Shown here: piece by piece, positions 46,821 to 56,681 of the stretch
Layout: every line of letters begins with the position of its first letter
Position numbering within the stretch: position 1 is the first letter of the stretch
Assembly: GCF_002843235.3 (NCBI RefSeq)
Contig: NZ_CP031123.2
Coordinates: 930,001-994,000 of the forward strand
From: Providencia huaxiensis
GTDB lineage: Bacteria; Pseudomonadota; Gammaproteobacteria; Enterobacterales; Enterobacteriaceae
Direction: 5' to 3'
Length of the DNA stretch: 64,000 nucleotides
Notes under the pieces: generated by a model
Told to the model about the DNA's origin: nothing
Databases searched by the model: none
The model's input: only the letters and a program-made list of their open reading frames with translations
Translations under genes and position numbers: made by a program

Positions 46821-47090
46821 ATGGAAAGAACATTACTGGCTCGTATATTTATTGTGATTGTTATTTTGACCGGTTCTTCAATAGTAGCTCAAGCTGCAAA
46901 TAATACCGTATTAACAGAATTTATAGCACATAATCAAGTGACGTATGAGTATGTGTTACAAAATACAAACCAAAGTGAAGCAGACATAGAGTTTGAACGA
47001 GAAACAAAAGAGCTTGATAGTTCTCAACTGCGTAATATTATTAATGATAAACGTTTTACTGGTCGGCAATTTAGAATAGATACAAAGTAA
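46821..47090 (+). CDS. Small exported protein of unknown function
   Basis: An 89-residue protein with a signal peptide (IFIVIVILTGSSIVAQA, cut after AQA) and a short acidic, then basic, mature part of about 65 residues with no cysteines. AGGAGATA precedes tandem ATG codons; I take the second (46821) for better spacing. It is not recognised. Confidence 0.65.
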   Translation: MERTLLARIFIVIVILTGSSIVAQAANNTVLTEFIAHNQVTYEYVLQNTNQSEADIEFERETKELDSSQLRNIINDKRFTGRQFRIDTK

Positions 47091-47163
47091 GTAATAACTA
47101 AATTTTTACTGTGGTTATATTCATATTGAGTAATAAATCAGCTATCTAAATAAAGGAAATTCT

Positions 47164-47577
47164 ATGCATCAAGGCCAATGTTTATGTGGTTCTGTAAAAA
47201 TCACAACAGCAAAAGATATTAGCCATGTCAGTGTATGCCATTGCGGAATGTGTCAAAAATGGAATGGTGGCCCAGGTTTTAGTGTTGATTGTGGTAACGA
47301 TTTAATAGTAGAGGGGCAAGAAGCTGTGACGATCTTTGCATCATCCGAATGGGGAGAGCGTGCATTCTGTAAGAATTGTGGTTCACACCTTTTTTACCAT
47401 TTACTTTCACCGTCAACATACTATGTATCAACAACCTTATTTAAAGAGAGTAAAGATGCGCAAATGAGTATGCAGATTTACATAGATAGTAAGCCCCAAT
47501 ATTATAATTTTGTAGAAAAAACGCCCATGTTGACAGAGAAAGACATTATGGAAATGATGTCACCGTCATCGGATTAA
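47164..47577 (+). CDS. GFA-family (CENP-V fold) zinc protein
   Basis: A 137-residue protein with the cysteine pattern of the Gfa/CENP-V fold: GQCLCGSV, VCHCGMCQKW and FCKNCGSHLFYH, which together bind two zinc ions. The family includes glutathione-dependent formaldehyde-activating enzyme, but most members have no proven activity. It is monocistronic with an AAGGAAATT site upstream. Confidence 0.88.
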   Translation: MHQGQCLCGSVKITTAKDISHVSVCHCGMCQKWNGGPGFSVDCGNDLIVEGQEAVTIFASSEWGERAFCKNCGSHLFYHLLSPSTYYVSTTLFKESKDAQMSMQIYIDSKPQYYNFVEKTPMLTEKDIMEMMSPSSD

Positions 47578-47751
47578 AATTTCTAATTATTACGTTAATA
47601 GTAAGCCATAAGGGGTTTAACGGTAGCTGTTCAGACTGTATTTTTTGATACTATTCGTTAAATTAATTTCTTGTTTGTCATGCGAGTGATTTAAATTTGT
47701 TTTACAATTAAGAAAATAACTAGGTTTAAACGTTGTTCAGAGGGATAACAA

Positions 47752-48168
47752 ATGAATAGTATGAAAGGAATGCGTCATGCGAGTAATATTGCGTGGGTAC
47801 TACAATGGATACTAAATATTGGCTTGATCTCACTCGCTGCTGTACTTGTATTCTTTTTAGCTAAAGAAACGGTAACAATGGCCTCATTAATGTTTGGTAG
47901 CTCAAAAGGGGCAACGGCCTATGAATTATTAGAAGGCATTGTCATTTATTTTCTGTATTTTGAGTTTATTGCCTTGATTATAAAGTATTTTATGTCAGGG
48001 TATCACTTCCCATTAAGGTACTTTATATATATAGGTATAACGGCAATAATTCGTTTAATTATTGTTGACCATAGTGACCCAATGACAACGCTTTTGCATG
48101 CAGGAGCAATTTTAGTACTTGTTGTTGCACTTTATATTGCAAACACTGAAAAATTAAAGCGTGAATAG
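47752..48168 (+). CDS. psiE: Phosphate-starvation-inducible protein PsiE
   Basis: A 138-residue inner-membrane protein with four helices ([68 protein letters not shown]). The [14 protein letters not shown] and [15 protein letters not shown] stretches are diagnostic. In E. coli it is induced by phosphate limitation and by cAMP-CRP; only a weak Pho-box-like half site (TTGTCAT) is visible upstream here. The role is unknown. A GAGGGATAAC site precedes the ATG. Confidence 0.9.
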   Translation: MNSMKGMRHASNIAWVLQWILNIGLISLAAVLVFFLAKETVTMASLMFGSSKGATAYELLEGIVIYFLYFEFIALIIKYFMSGYHFPLRYFIYIGITAIIRLIIVDHSDPMTTLLHAGAILVLVVALYIANTEKLKRE

Positions 48169-48191
48169 CATACATTAGTATAATTTACTGG

Positions 48192-48234
48192 CATGCAAAA
48201 AAAGGTGTAATTATTATTCCTTTTTTTGTATGTG
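48192..48234 (+). terminator. Terminator after psiE
   Basis: A CATGCAAAAAAAGG...CCTTTTTTTGTATG stem; the descending arm itself supplies the T-run. Confidence 0.75.
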
Positions 48235-48463
48235 TGACATCGAAGGCAAATACTTAAGCTATATATTCTGCATCTAAATCTATAAATTAATAAAATTTAA
48301 GATATGTGATGTTTGGTAATTAAAATTAATATAAAAATTTCTAATATTTTATTTTGAAACTGGTTTATCCTGTTAAAACTAATCACAAAAGTATTTTACT
48401 TTTATATATAGGTTATTTACTGTTATAAAGTTTCTATTCTAATAACATAAGTAGCTTGTAAAT

Positions 48464-50017
48464 ATGACAACAAAAACACTCCCCAAGAAGAAAGGGTTTT
48501 TAAACCGTGTTGAGCGCATTGGTAATGTTATGCCTGATGTGACTATGCTGTTTGTTTATGCCCTGATTATATGTTGGTTTTTATCTTATCTGCTTTCTTT
48601 CGTAGATTTTAGTTATTACCATCCTATTTCAAAAGATAAAATCGCTATAGTTAATATGTTTCAGTATGAGGAAATAATATTATTTATTACTGCGGCAGTT
48701 AAAAATTTTATTAACTTCCCTCCTCTTGGTATAACGATAGTGGCAACGTTAGGTATTGGTATTGCGGAAAGTAGTGGTTTTATTAATACTGCATTGAAAA
48801 AAATGCTGTCGTTTATTTCACCTAGAATGCTAACGCCTACAGTAGTATTTGTCGGGATTGTTTCTCATATTGCTTCGGATTCTGCCTATGTCATTTTAAT
48901 GCCAGTTGCAGCGATGATGTTTTATGCGAGTGGTCGTCACCCGTTAGCTGGGATTGCTGCTGCATTTGCAGGTTTAGCAGGTGGATTTACTGCAAGCTAT
49001 ACACCATCAATTATTGACCCAATAATGCAAAGTTTTACGCAAGATGCTGCGCAAATGCTAGCGCCAGGTTATAGCGTGAATGTTCTATGTAACTATTTCT
49101 TTAGTTTGGGCGGAACATTTGGTGTTATTTTTACTTGCTGGTTTATCACTGAAAAAATTGTTGAGCCATGGCTGAATAAAAACTGCCCGATCAGTTTAAA
49201 TGAAGTTGACACTGATTCTGAAAAAGATTTAGGTAAAATTACTGTTGCTGAAAATCGTGCTTTTCGAATTGCAGGTTTAGTGCTAATTGCTTTAGGTATC
49301 GGGTTATTTGCATTGTTATGGCCAGAAAATTCACCATTACGTGGGCCTGACGGTAGCTTAACTAGCCCGAAAGCACCTATTATGCAAATTGTTGTGCCTT
49401 TACTGTTTATTTTCTTTGCTTTGCCAGGCATTGTTTATGGCTACATGACGAGATCTTTTACATCAACAAAAGATGTTGTTAAAGCAATGGAGAATATTAC
49501 TAAATCACTTATCCCATTTATTGTTTTCGCTTTTTTTGCTGCCCAATTTTTATATTCATTTCAACATTCTAATTTAGGCACATTATTGGCGCTTTCAGGG
49601 GCTGAGTTATTACGTACACTCGATATGCCATCTGGAATGACTGTTTTTGGAGTAATTCTATTAACCGCTATTTTAAATATTATGATTACTTCAGCGACGT
49701 CTAAATGGGCAATTATGGCGCCAGTATTGGTACCTATGCTAATGGCTGTGGGAATTTCACCTGAATTAACACAAGCAGCATTTCGTGTCAGTGACTCTGC
49801 GATGAACGTGAGCACACCGATGTTTCCGTTTTATCCGTTAATTCTGATGTATTGTCAAAAATATTATAAAAATGCAGGAATAGGAACATTGTGCTCAATG
49901 ATGATCCCATTCACTGTTGGGTTATTAATTATTTTGACTTCAACATTATATTTGTTCTGGGCTTTTGATATCCCAATTGGTTTCGATAGCGGTTACACGT
50001 GGCATCCTGCACAATAG
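48464..50017 (+). CDS. AbgT-family transporter
   Basis: A 517-residue membrane protein with about 12 helices. The family pattern is seen in NRVERIGNVMPDVTMLFVYA, FPPLGITIVATLGIGIAESS, FVGIVSHIASDSAYVILMPV and the late TSATSKWAIMAPVLVPMLMA. AbgT takes up p-aminobenzoyl-glutamate in E. coli; other members export antifolate-type drugs. Linkage to peptidase T 67 bases downstream suggests a peptide-like substrate. No strong ribosome site is visible before the ATG. Confidence 0.9.
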   Translation: MTTKTLPKKKGFLNRVERIGNVMPDVTMLFVYALIICWFLSYLLSFVDFSYYHPISKDKIAIVNMFQYEEIILFITAAVKNFINFPPLGITIVATLGIGIAESSGFINTALKKMLSFISPRMLTPTVVFVGIVSHIASDSAYVILMPVAAMMFYASGRHPLAGIAAAFAGLAGGFTASYTPSIIDPIMQSFTQDAAQMLAPGYSVNVLCNYFFSLGGTFGVIFTCWFITEKIVEPWLNKNCPISLNEVDTDSEKDLGKITVAENRAFRIAGLVLIALGIGLFALLWPENSPLRGPDGSLTSPKAPIMQIVVPLLFIFFALPGIVYGYMTRSFTSTKDVVKAMENITKSLIPFIVFAFFAAQFLYSFQHSNLGTLLALSGAELLRTLDMPSGMTVFGVILLTAILNIMITSATSKWAIMAPVLVPMLMAVGISPELTQAAFRVSDSAMNVSTPMFPFYPLILMYCQKYYKNAGIGTLCSMMIPFTVGLLIILTSTLYLFWAFDIPIGFDSGYTWHPAQ

Positions 50018-50027
50018 GTAGAGCCAA

Positions 50028-50058
50028 TACCCTGTCTATTAAATAAATAGATAGGGTA
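50028..50058 (+). other. Intercistronic hairpin between the AbgT-type gene and pepT
   Basis: A 13-bp stem with one wobble (TACCCTGTCTATT against AATAGATAGGGTA) and a 5-base loop, without a T-run after it. It probably tunes mRNA stability between the two genes rather than ending transcription. Confidence 0.55.
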
Positions 50059-50084
50059 AGTATAGTTAATGCAAGGAATATAAA

Positions 50085-51317
50085 ATGAACGAATTAGGTA
50101 AACAATTAGAGCAGCGTTTTTACCGCTACCTCGCTATTGAAAGCCAAAGTGACGCAGCAAGCACGATTGTTCCAAGTACAGAGGGGCAACGTGAACTAGC
50201 AAAATTATTAGCGCAAGAGCTTGAAAGTTATGGTCTCAAAGATGTTTATATTGATGACCATGCCATCTTATATGCAATGCGCCCAGGAAATAAACCTTCA
50301 GCACCAAAAATAGGTTTTGTAACTCATTTAGATACGGTCGATGTTGGTTTATCTCCCATCATTAAGCCTCAAACTTTGAAGTATGAAGGTCATGACTTAT
50401 GTTTAAATGAAAAAGAAAATATTTGGTTTAAGGTAGCAGAGCATCCAGAAGCAGCTCCTTATGTTGGTGAAGATATTATTTTTAGTGATGGAACCAGCGT
50501 TCTGGGTGCCGATAATAAAGCCGCTGTAACGGTTGTTATGGAATTAATGAATAAGCTGCAGCATGCTGATTTTGATTGTGGCGATATCTACGTTGCGTTT
50601 GTACCGGATGAAGAAATTGGCCTGCGTGGCTCTAAAATTATGGATTTATCCCGCTTTAACGTTGATTTTGCTTATACCATTGATTGTTGCGCACTTGGTG
50701 AGGTTGTGTATGAAACGTTTAATGCCGCTTCTATCGAGGTTTCAATTAAAGGTATTACCGCACATCCCATGTCAGCTAAGAATGTATTGTTGAATCCTAT
50801 TCGTGTTGCACATGATTTTATTGGTTGTTTTGACCGCTTTGATACCCCAGAACACACAGAGCATCGCGAAGGCTATTTTTATGTCACAGATTTAATCGCA
50901 AACCCAGATAATGCTAAAATTAAAATGGCGATCCGTGATTTTGACCGCCATAGCTTTGCGGCACGGAAACGTTTTATAGAACAAGCGATTGATTTAATAA
51001 AAGCTCGTCATCCGCGTGCAAAAATTGAGTGTAATATTGTTGATGTGTATAGCAATATTAGTGACTCATTGGGAGATGACCGTACAGCGATCGATTTAAT
51101 TTTTGAAGCACTGAAAATCCAAGAGGTTGAGCCTAAGGTAATTCCGATGCGTGGTGGTACTGATGGTTCTGCTTTATCGGCAAGAGGCATTTTAACTCCC
51201 AATTATTTTACGGGAGCACTTAATTTCCACTCATGCTTTGAGTTTCTACCTGTCCGTTCTTTTGAGAAAAGCTATTTAGTATCAGAAACCATCTGTCGTT
51301 TAGTTGGAAAAAAATAG
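50085..51317 (+). CDS. pepT: Peptidase T (tripeptide aminopeptidase)
   Basis: M20-family zinc peptidase that removes N-terminal residues from tripeptides. Dinuclear metal ligands are in VTHLDTVDVG, DGTSVLGADNKAAVTVV and VPDEEIGLRGSKI, with the late RGGTDGSALSARGI and NFHSCFEF. The 410 residues match the family (408). AAGGAATAT precedes the ATG. Its position after an AbgT-type transporter suggests import followed by hydrolysis. A terminator follows. Confidence 0.94.
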   Translation: MNELGKQLEQRFYRYLAIESQSDAASTIVPSTEGQRELAKLLAQELESYGLKDVYIDDHAILYAMRPGNKPSAPKIGFVTHLDTVDVGLSPIIKPQTLKYEGHDLCLNEKENIWFKVAEHPEAAPYVGEDIIFSDGTSVLGADNKAAVTVVMELMNKLQHADFDCGDIYVAFVPDEEIGLRGSKIMDLSRFNVDFAYTIDCCALGEVVYETFNAASIEVSIKGITAHPMSAKNVLLNPIRVAHDFIGCFDRFDTPEHTEHREGYFYVTDLIANPDNAKIKMAIRDFDRHSFAARKRFIEQAIDLIKARHPRAKIECNIVDVYSNISDSLGDDRTAIDLIFEALKIQEVEPKVIPMRGGTDGSALSARGILTPNYFTGALNFHSCFEFLPVRSFEKSYLVSETICRLVGKK

Positions 51318-51340
51318 CGTATCATTTTATTTTTAATATT

Positions 51341-51364
51341 AAGACCACTCAATAAGGTGGTCTT
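51341..51364 (+). terminator. Terminator of pepT
   Basis: An AAGACCAC...GTGGTCTT stem of 8 bp with an 8-base loop, then TTAATTATT. Confidence 0.8.
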
Positions 51365-51513
51365 TAATTATTAATCACTATGAATCATTCCTTTAAATTA
51401 TAATTTAATATTATTTTTAATAAAACAAAGATAAATAAAAAAGTGTATATAATTTTTTTATTTATTCATTTATTATTTTTACAATTAATTTTAAAGTCCA
51501 ATAGGGGAATTAA

Positions 51514-52200
51514 TTGATTAATATAATAATAATTGACGATAATAATATTGCAATTCGTGGTTTCGAAGCGTTTTTTTCACGTCATATACGCTATAAAGTT
51601 GTTGCTTCTTTTCCATCAGTGGAACATGTGGTTACATGGAATAGATGCCAAAAAGCAAATATGATTTTAATCAGCAGTGATAGTTTCCGCTATGACTCAC
51701 TAAAAACCATACAAACACTCCGTCGAACTCAGCCGGATGTCGGGATCATTATTTACAATGTCAGAAATAATCCTTCGTTTTTTTTAAAAGCGTTAGATAT
51801 CGGTATTTTCGGTTTACTAAGTATCAATGTGACAGAAGAGGATATCATTGAAGCTATCCAAGTTGTGAGTGTTAAACGACGGATTATATCTCCAGATATT
51901 GCCCAAGATCTTGCTCTTCAGCGGTTAGTCTATAGTAATCAACAAGATTTATATGATTTATTATCAGGGCGTGAATTAGAAATCATGTTGATGATCACTC
52001 AGGGAATGCCTATCAAGCAGGTGGCAGAGTCACTTTCCTTGAGCCCTAAAACAGTCAATACCTATCGATATCGAATGTTTAGTAAACTTAATATCTGTAG
52101 TGATGTAGAATTAACTCATATAGCCATCAGTTATGGTTTAATTACAGCAAAACAGGGTTTATTCGAGTGTCAGAACAGTTCGAGCCAAAGGCTTTTTTAA
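51514..52200 (+). CDS. uvrY: UvrY/GacA-type response regulator with a degenerate receiver
   Basis: A 228-residue LuxR-type regulator, partner of BarA and activator of the Csr small RNAs in E. coli. The DNA-binding half is well kept ([15 protein letters not shown] and [20 protein letters not shown]). The receiver is not: the first acidic pair remains ([13 protein letters not shown]), but the phospho-acceptor Asp54 position reads Ser (ILISSDSF), the conserved Thr is Asn (IIIYNVRN) and the Lys is Ile ([11 protein letters not shown]). Phosphorylation by BarA therefore looks impossible in the usual way. The TTG at 51514 has an AGGGG site. It overlaps uvrC by 34 bases, as in E. coli. Confidence 0.92.
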   Translation: MINIIIIDDNNIAIRGFEAFFSRHIRYKVVASFPSVEHVVTWNRCQKANMILISSDSFRYDSLKTIQTLRRTQPDVGIIIYNVRNNPSFFLKALDIGIFGLLSINVTEEDIIEAIQVVSVKRRIISPDIAQDLALQRLVYSNQQDLYDLLSGRELEIMLMITQGMPIKQVAESLSLSPKTVNTYRYRMFSKLNICSDVELTHIAISYGLITAKQGLFECQNSSSQRLF

Positions 52201-53999
52201 AAACAGTGACTAATCAACCTGGTGTATACCGAATGTATGACGCTGGGGAAACGGTTATTTATGTAGGAAAAGCAAAGGATCTTAAAAAGCGCTTATCAAG
52301 TTATTTTCGTGAAAATGTGGGGAGCCGTAAAACAGAGCAGCTGGTTAAGCAAATTGCTTCTATTGATGTGACGGTGACTCATACTGAAACAGAAGCACTA
52401 TTACTTGAACACAACTATATTAAGTTGTACCAACCACGTTATAACGTATTGTTACGCGACGATAAATCATATCCTTATCTATTTTTAAGCAGCGAAGCTC
52501 ACCCTAGAATTTCGATGCACCGAGGGGCGAAACATGCTAAAGGTGAGTACTTTGGCCCTTTCCCAAGCTCTTATGCAGTAAGGGAAACATTGGCATTAAT
52601 GCAGAAGTTGTTTCCAATACGTCAATGTGAAGATAGCATGTATCGAAATCGCTCAAGGCCTTGTTTACAATATCAAATTGGCCGTTGCCTAGGCCCCTGT
52701 GTCAAAGGTTTAGTTTCCGATGAAGACTATAACCAACAAGTTGAATATGTCCGTTTATTTTTGACCGGAAAAGATAAACAAGTTTTGGCTGGCTTAGTTG
52801 ACCGTATGGAAAAGGCAAGTTTAGAGCTACGTTTTGAAGATGCAGCGCGTTTTAGAGATCAAATTCAAGCAGTCAGGGCAGTCACTGAGGAGCAATATGT
52901 ATCGGGTGACAGCGATGATCTGGACGTTATTGGTGTTTCTTTTGAATCTGGCCTTGCTTGTGTGCATGTACTTTTTATTCGCCAAGGGAAAGTGCTTGGA
53001 AGTCGCAGCTATTTCCCCAAAATTCCAACAGATACACAGCTTGAGGAAGTGGTTCAAACCTTTTTAGGTCAGTTTTATTTGCAAGGTAGTGAAAATAGAA
53101 CGTTACCTGGCGAAATATTATTAGATTTTGCATTAACAGAAAAAGAATTATTAGCGGAGTCTCTTTCAGAGGTCGCTGGGCGCAAAATTAATATTCAAAG
53201 TCAGCCTCGTGGTGTGAGAGCTCGTTACTTAAAACTAGCGAGAACGAATGCATCGATTGCACTTTCAACTAAACTTGCACAACACTCGACGGTGCAACAG
53301 CGCATGGAAGCGCTTGCAAAAGTGGTTAATTTAGAAAATATCAACCGTATGGAGTGTTTTGATATCTCGCATACGATGGGGGAGCAAACCGTCGCTTCTT
53401 GTGTTGTGTTTGATAAATCGGGTCCAGTGAAATCTGAATATCGTCGTTATAACATTACTGGTATCACTCCTGGTGATGATTACGCAGCAATGCACCAAGT
53501 TTTAACGCGCCGATATGGTAAACACATTGATGAAAGCAAAGTTCCTGACATTATCTTTATCGATGGCGGTAAAGGGCAACTAGGGCAGGCAAAGGATGTA
53601 TTTAATTCACTTGAGGTTGATTGGGATAAAAAACACCCATTGTTAATTGGTGTTGCTAAAGGTAGTGACCGCAAAGCAGGGCTTGAAACGTTATTTTTAA
53701 AGCCTGAGGGCGAAGGTTTTTCACTACCACCTGATTCTCCCGCTTTGCATGTTATCCAACATATCCGAGATGAGTCACATAATCATGCGATTACGGGGCA
53801 CCGGCAACGAAGAGCAAAAGTCAAAAGTACGAGTGCATTAGAGTCAATCGAGGGAGTTGGGCCAAAACGTCGGCAGATGTTGCTAAAATATATGGGTGGG
53901 TTACAACCTTTACGTAATGCAAGTATAGAAGAAATCGCAAAAGTGCCCTCGATCTCATACGCCCTTGCAGAAAAGATTTATAATGCATTGAAACAGTGA
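52167..53999 (+). CDS. uvrC: UvrABC excinuclease subunit C
   Basis: Makes both incisions in nucleotide-excision repair. The N-terminal GIY-YIG domain ([20 protein letters not shown], 3' incision) is followed by a Cys cluster ([15 protein letters not shown]), the UvrB-binding UVR motif near [15 protein letters not shown], the RNase H-like domain ([20 protein letters not shown], 5' incision) and tandem helix-hairpin-helix motifs ([20 protein letters not shown]). The 610 residues are standard. The GTG start lies inside uvrY. Confidence 0.97.
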   Translation: MSEQFEPKAFLKTVTNQPGVYRMYDAGETVIYVGKAKDLKKRLSSYFRENVGSRKTEQLVKQIASIDVTVTHTETEALLLEHNYIKLYQPRYNVLLRDDKSYPYLFLSSEAHPRISMHRGAKHAKGEYFGPFPSSYAVRETLALMQKLFPIRQCEDSMYRNRSRPCLQYQIGRCLGPCVKGLVSDEDYNQQVEYVRLFLTGKDKQVLAGLVDRMEKASLELRFEDAARFRDQIQAVRAVTEEQYVSGDSDDLDVIGVSFESGLACVHVLFIRQGKVLGSRSYFPKIPTDTQLEEVVQTFLGQFYLQGSENRTLPGEILLDFALTEKELLAESLSEVAGRKINIQSQPRGVRARYLKLARTNASIALSTKLAQHSTVQQRMEALAKVVNLENINRMECFDISHTMGEQTVASCVVFDKSGPVKSEYRRYNITGITPGDDYAAMHQVLTRRYGKHIDESKVPDIIFIDGGKGQLGQAKDVFNSLEVDWDKKHPLLIGVAKGSDRKAGLETLFLKPEGEGFSLPPDSPALHVIQHIRDESHNHAITGHRQRRAKVKSTSALESIEGVGPKRRQMLLKYMGGLQPLRNASIEEIAKVPSISYALAEKIYNALKQ

Positions 54000-54056
54000 G
54001 TGTCTTAGGGCAACATATTCATAATATCCAACTTGGTCAAAAAGTTAGTGAGCGTG

Positions 54057-54605
54057 ATGAAATTAAACATACCAACGTGGTTGACATTATTTCGCGTCAT
54101 CCTAATACCGTTTTTTGTATTAGCCTTTTATCTCCCTGTCGCTTGGGGGCCGTTTGCATGTGCGCTTATTTTTGTTATTGCAGCGGTAACTGATTGGTTT
54201 GATGGTTTTTTAGCAAGGTTGTGGAAGCAAACTACAAAGTTTGGTGCTTTTTTAGATCCTGTTGCCGATAAAGTTATGGTTGCAACGGCATTAGTATTAG
54301 TTACAGAAAGTTATGATGTTTGGTATGTAACTTTGCCTGCAGCAACGATGATTGCACGTGAAATCATTATTTCGTCTTTACGTGAATGGATGGCAGAGAT
54401 TGGTAAACGCAGCAGTGTGGCCGTTTCTTGGATTGGTAAATTTAAAACAACTGCTCAGATGATGTCATTAGTCGGTCTATTGTGGCGTCCAACGCCATTA
54501 ATTGAAAATCTTTCAATTGCACTAATGTATGTTGCGGCTATCTTAACATTTTGGTCAATGTTCCAATATTTAAAGGCTGCATGGGCCGATTTGAGCGAAG
54601 CGTGA
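54057..54605 (+). CDS. pgsA: CDP-diacylglycerol-glycerol-3-phosphate 3-phosphatidyltransferase
   Basis: Makes phosphatidylglycerol-phosphate, the first step to phosphatidylglycerol and cardiolipin. The CDP-alcohol phosphotransferase motif is complete ([30 protein letters not shown], the D-x2-D-G...G...D-x3-D pattern). Five or six helices, 182 residues. The ATG at 54057 gives the family start [20 protein letters not shown]; the frame runs further upstream without homology. It lies 57 bases after uvrC, as in E. coli. Confidence 0.96.
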   Translation: MKLNIPTWLTLFRVILIPFFVLAFYLPVAWGPFACALIFVIAAVTDWFDGFLARLWKQTTKFGAFLDPVADKVMVATALVLVTESYDVWYVTLPAATMIAREIIISSLREWMAEIGKRSSVAVSWIGKFKTTAQMMSLVGLLWRPTPLIENLSIALMYVAAILTFWSMFQYLKAAWADLSEA

Positions 54606-54655
54606 TCGAAATGATTGAAAAAACAGCGAACGATCCAATTATTTAAATAATTGTA

Positions 54656-54683
54656 TTGACTCGATAGGTGAAATCAGTAGAAT
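54656..54683 (+). promoter_or_regulatory. Promoter of the tRNA operon
   Basis: TTGACT (-35) and TAGAAT (-10) with a 16-base spacer, about 90 bases before tRNA-Gly. Confidence 0.7.
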
Positions 54684-54771
54684 GCAACGCATCGAACGGC
54701 AACATGGTTTACGAAAATAAATAAGTAAATCAGCCAGTTTGAAAAGCATAAGCTGAAAAGTGAAGCTTTAT

Positions 54772-54847
<76 letters not shown>

Positions 54848-54870
54848 AATTTCGAAAGAAATTCGGATAA

Positions 54871-54944
54871 GGCGCGTTAGCAAAGCGGTTATGCACCGGA
54901 TTGCAAATCCGTGTAGCTCGGTTCGACTCCGGGACGCGCCTCCA
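54871..54944 (+). tRNA. tRNA-Cys (GCA)
   Basis: A 74-base cloverleaf with encoded CCA: acceptor GGCGCGT with ACGCGCC, anticodon loop TTGCAAA with GCA, T arm GGTTCGACTC. Confidence 0.97.
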
Positions 54945-54951
54945 AAATTTA

Positions 54952-55038
54952 GCCCAGGTGGTGAAATCGGTAGACACAAGGGATTTAAAATCCCTCGGCC
55001 TTTATGCTGTGCGGGTTCAAGTCCCGCCCTGGGCACCA
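54952..55038 (+). tRNA. tRNA-Leu (TAA), copy 1
   Basis: An 87-base class II tRNA with encoded CCA: acceptor GCCCAGG with CCTGGGC, anticodon loop TTTAAAA with TAA, long variable arm. In this copy the variable arm ends TTTATGC, so its last pair is C-T rather than C-G. Confidence 0.97.
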
Positions 55039-55161
55039 TCTTAAAGTAATCTAAACACGATTAAGTGTTTTATTTTAAGTTTAGCTGACTACAATATATC
55101 AAATATATGGGTTAGCCGGGTAAGTTAATAATTTATCCAAGTTTTTGAGAACGAAAATTTA

Positions 55162-55248
55162 GCCCAGGTGGTGAAATCGGTAGACACAAGGGATTTAAAA
55201 TCCCTCGGCCTTTAGGCTGTGCGGGTTCAAGTCCCGCCCTGGGCACCA
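55162..55248 (+). tRNA. tRNA-Leu (TAA), copy 2
   Basis: Identical to copy 1 except one base in the variable arm (TTTAGGC), which restores a full 5-bp stem. The flanking AAAATTTAGCCCAGG is shared with copy 1, so the pair looks like a local duplication. Confidence 0.97.
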
Positions 55249-55286
55249 TCTAAATTTAAATCAGTTATGGTTTGAAATTAGCAATT

Positions 55287-55309
55287 AACCACCTCTAGGT
55301 GGTTTTTTT
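55287..55309 (+). terminator. Terminator of the tRNA operon
   Basis: An AACCACC...GGTGGTT stem with a 4-base loop, followed by TTTTT. Confidence 0.9.
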
Positions 55310-55515
55310 GTATTTACTTCCTTTCAAGTATTTTATACCAGCTCAATTAATATCGATTCTTTGTAATGTTTCCTATTTATATTCAATGGTTTATTAAAAA
55401 ATGAAGCTGTTGTTTCATTGTGTCAATTAACTCGCTATTCGTGTAAAAAACCGTAAGTCAGACCGTTCCGTTAGTATTTTATGTCACTATTCTGATCCTT
55501 GAAGAGGAACGAGCT

Positions 55516-55668
55516 ATGTCTAACATGAAAACTGAAGTTGTAGTTGTACGATTAACCAAACACGAACGAGCATTATTAGATACAGTGAAAACAAAACCTT
55601 TATTAGCCGACTGGTTGAAGGAAATTGCCATGGCAGAGGTTAAGCAGCAGGAAAATAAGAAAGAGTAA
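55516..55668 (+). CDS. Small 50-residue protein
   Basis: ATG at 55516 with a GAGGAACGAG site, stop at 55666-55668. A strand-like start (KTEVVVVRLTKHERALLDTV) followed by two charged helices resembles small ribbon-helix-helix proteins, with V-V-V-R-L as the strand, but this is only a shape match. Clean frame and ribosome site support expression. It lies between the tRNA terminator and a lipoprotein gene. Confidence 0.6.
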   Translation: MSNMKTEVVVVRLTKHERALLDTVKTKPLLADWLKEIAMAEVKQQENKKE

Positions 55669-55793
55669 GGCAGATTTAATTATGCAGAAATCAATCGAGT
55701 CATTTAATGTGCTTATAGAAAAGTTAATTTTTTGATTAATTATTCGTTTTTGATAGTATCAAATTAGATGACTTAATTGGAATTTGAGAAGTG

Positions 55794-56354
55794 ATGATAA
55801 AAGGAATTTTGTTTACGTTAATACTCGTACTCGTTTCTGGTTGTACAACGAAAAAACTAGATGCCCCTTATGGTTTTAAGTGGGGGCAAACCCCCGAGCA
55901 GATACGAAAACTGCATTTAAAAGGATTGCAATGTACTGAGTTTCAAGAAGGAGGTGCATTATGTTCATCAACAGACTCCCCTCAAATAGCAAATAAGCTG
56001 TTTTTATTGATGTTTTCTCGGGAGAATAATACGTTAATGCTAGTTTCTTCCCAAGGAAAAGATAGTCGAGACCAATCAGCCATTTTGGCTGAGTATGATG
56101 CAATTAACCAGAAAATGTTTGAAGTTTATGGTTTACCAATGCAAACCATTGAACGCTATAAACGGGATGTTTATTTCTTAGATAAAATATCGGATGACGA
56201 AACAACGCCATTTAAGCGGGTTTATGAAAAAAGTGGCATGCAGATTATGGTCGGTATTGTTAGTAATGCCCATTTTCGTAAAATCCACGATAAAAAAGAC
56301 ATTGTTTACTCAGTGATGGTTATCCATAATTTAATACCAACTATGCCACAATAA
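55794..56354 (+). CDS. Lipoprotein of unknown function
   Basis: A 186-residue protein with a lipoprotein signal (GILFTLILVLVSGC, lipobox VSGC near residue 16). The mature part starts with DAPYGFKWGQTPEQIRKLHL and contains two Cys (LQCTEF and ALCSST). The GFKWGQ-x-x-EQ opening is seen in several exported enteric proteins of unknown role. The ATG at 55794 has GAGAAG upstream; a GTG at 55791 is adjacent. Not recognised further. Confidence 0.8.
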   Translation: MIKGILFTLILVLVSGCTTKKLDAPYGFKWGQTPEQIRKLHLKGLQCTEFQEGGALCSSTDSPQIANKLFLLMFSRENNTLMLVSSQGKDSRDQSAILAEYDAINQKMFEVYGLPMQTIERYKRDVYFLDKISDDETTPFKRVYEKSGMQIMVGIVSNAHFRKIHDKKDIVYSVMVIHNLIPTMPQ

Positions 56355-56681
56355 GCAGCTATTAAGCTATTTCATACTCGTTAATGCTATTTGTTCTTTC
56401 GTTTGGCAATGCGTTTTCATCTATGGTTTTGTCTCTAGATGCACTCTTCAATGGCTGTCGAGTAGGCGGAAATACGCGTCGATGTTGGACAGGTACAATA
56501 GCGCGGGAATTAGATCCGTTACGACGTGCTATTAAAGTTCTACTGGTTTTAAATGAACAATTAATGGGAAAGTCATCAGTAAACTGGTCTGTTCTCCTTA
56601 TTTATTGTCACTCTGTCTTAAGTAAATGGATAATATCAGGTATATTAGAGCCTGATTGTTAGCTACCAAGAAAAAATTACT
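56355..56681. other. Region between the lipoprotein gene and fabV, with a doubtful ORF
   Basis: About 327 bases. A 92-codon open frame (56384-56662, plus strand) fills most of it, but it has no clear ribosome site and its product (Cys-, Leu- and Ser-rich) resembles no family I know. It could be a gene remnant or chance. The fabV promoter must lie here; no strong one is visible. Confidence 0.35.

Noticed and set aside
53996..54193. 65-residue ORF overlapping the start of pgsA
   Set aside because: Out of frame with pgsA, which has clear homology; no independent support.
56384..56662. 92-codon ORF before fabV
   Set aside because: No ribosome site, no recognisable family and odd composition; kept only as a note on the intergenic region.
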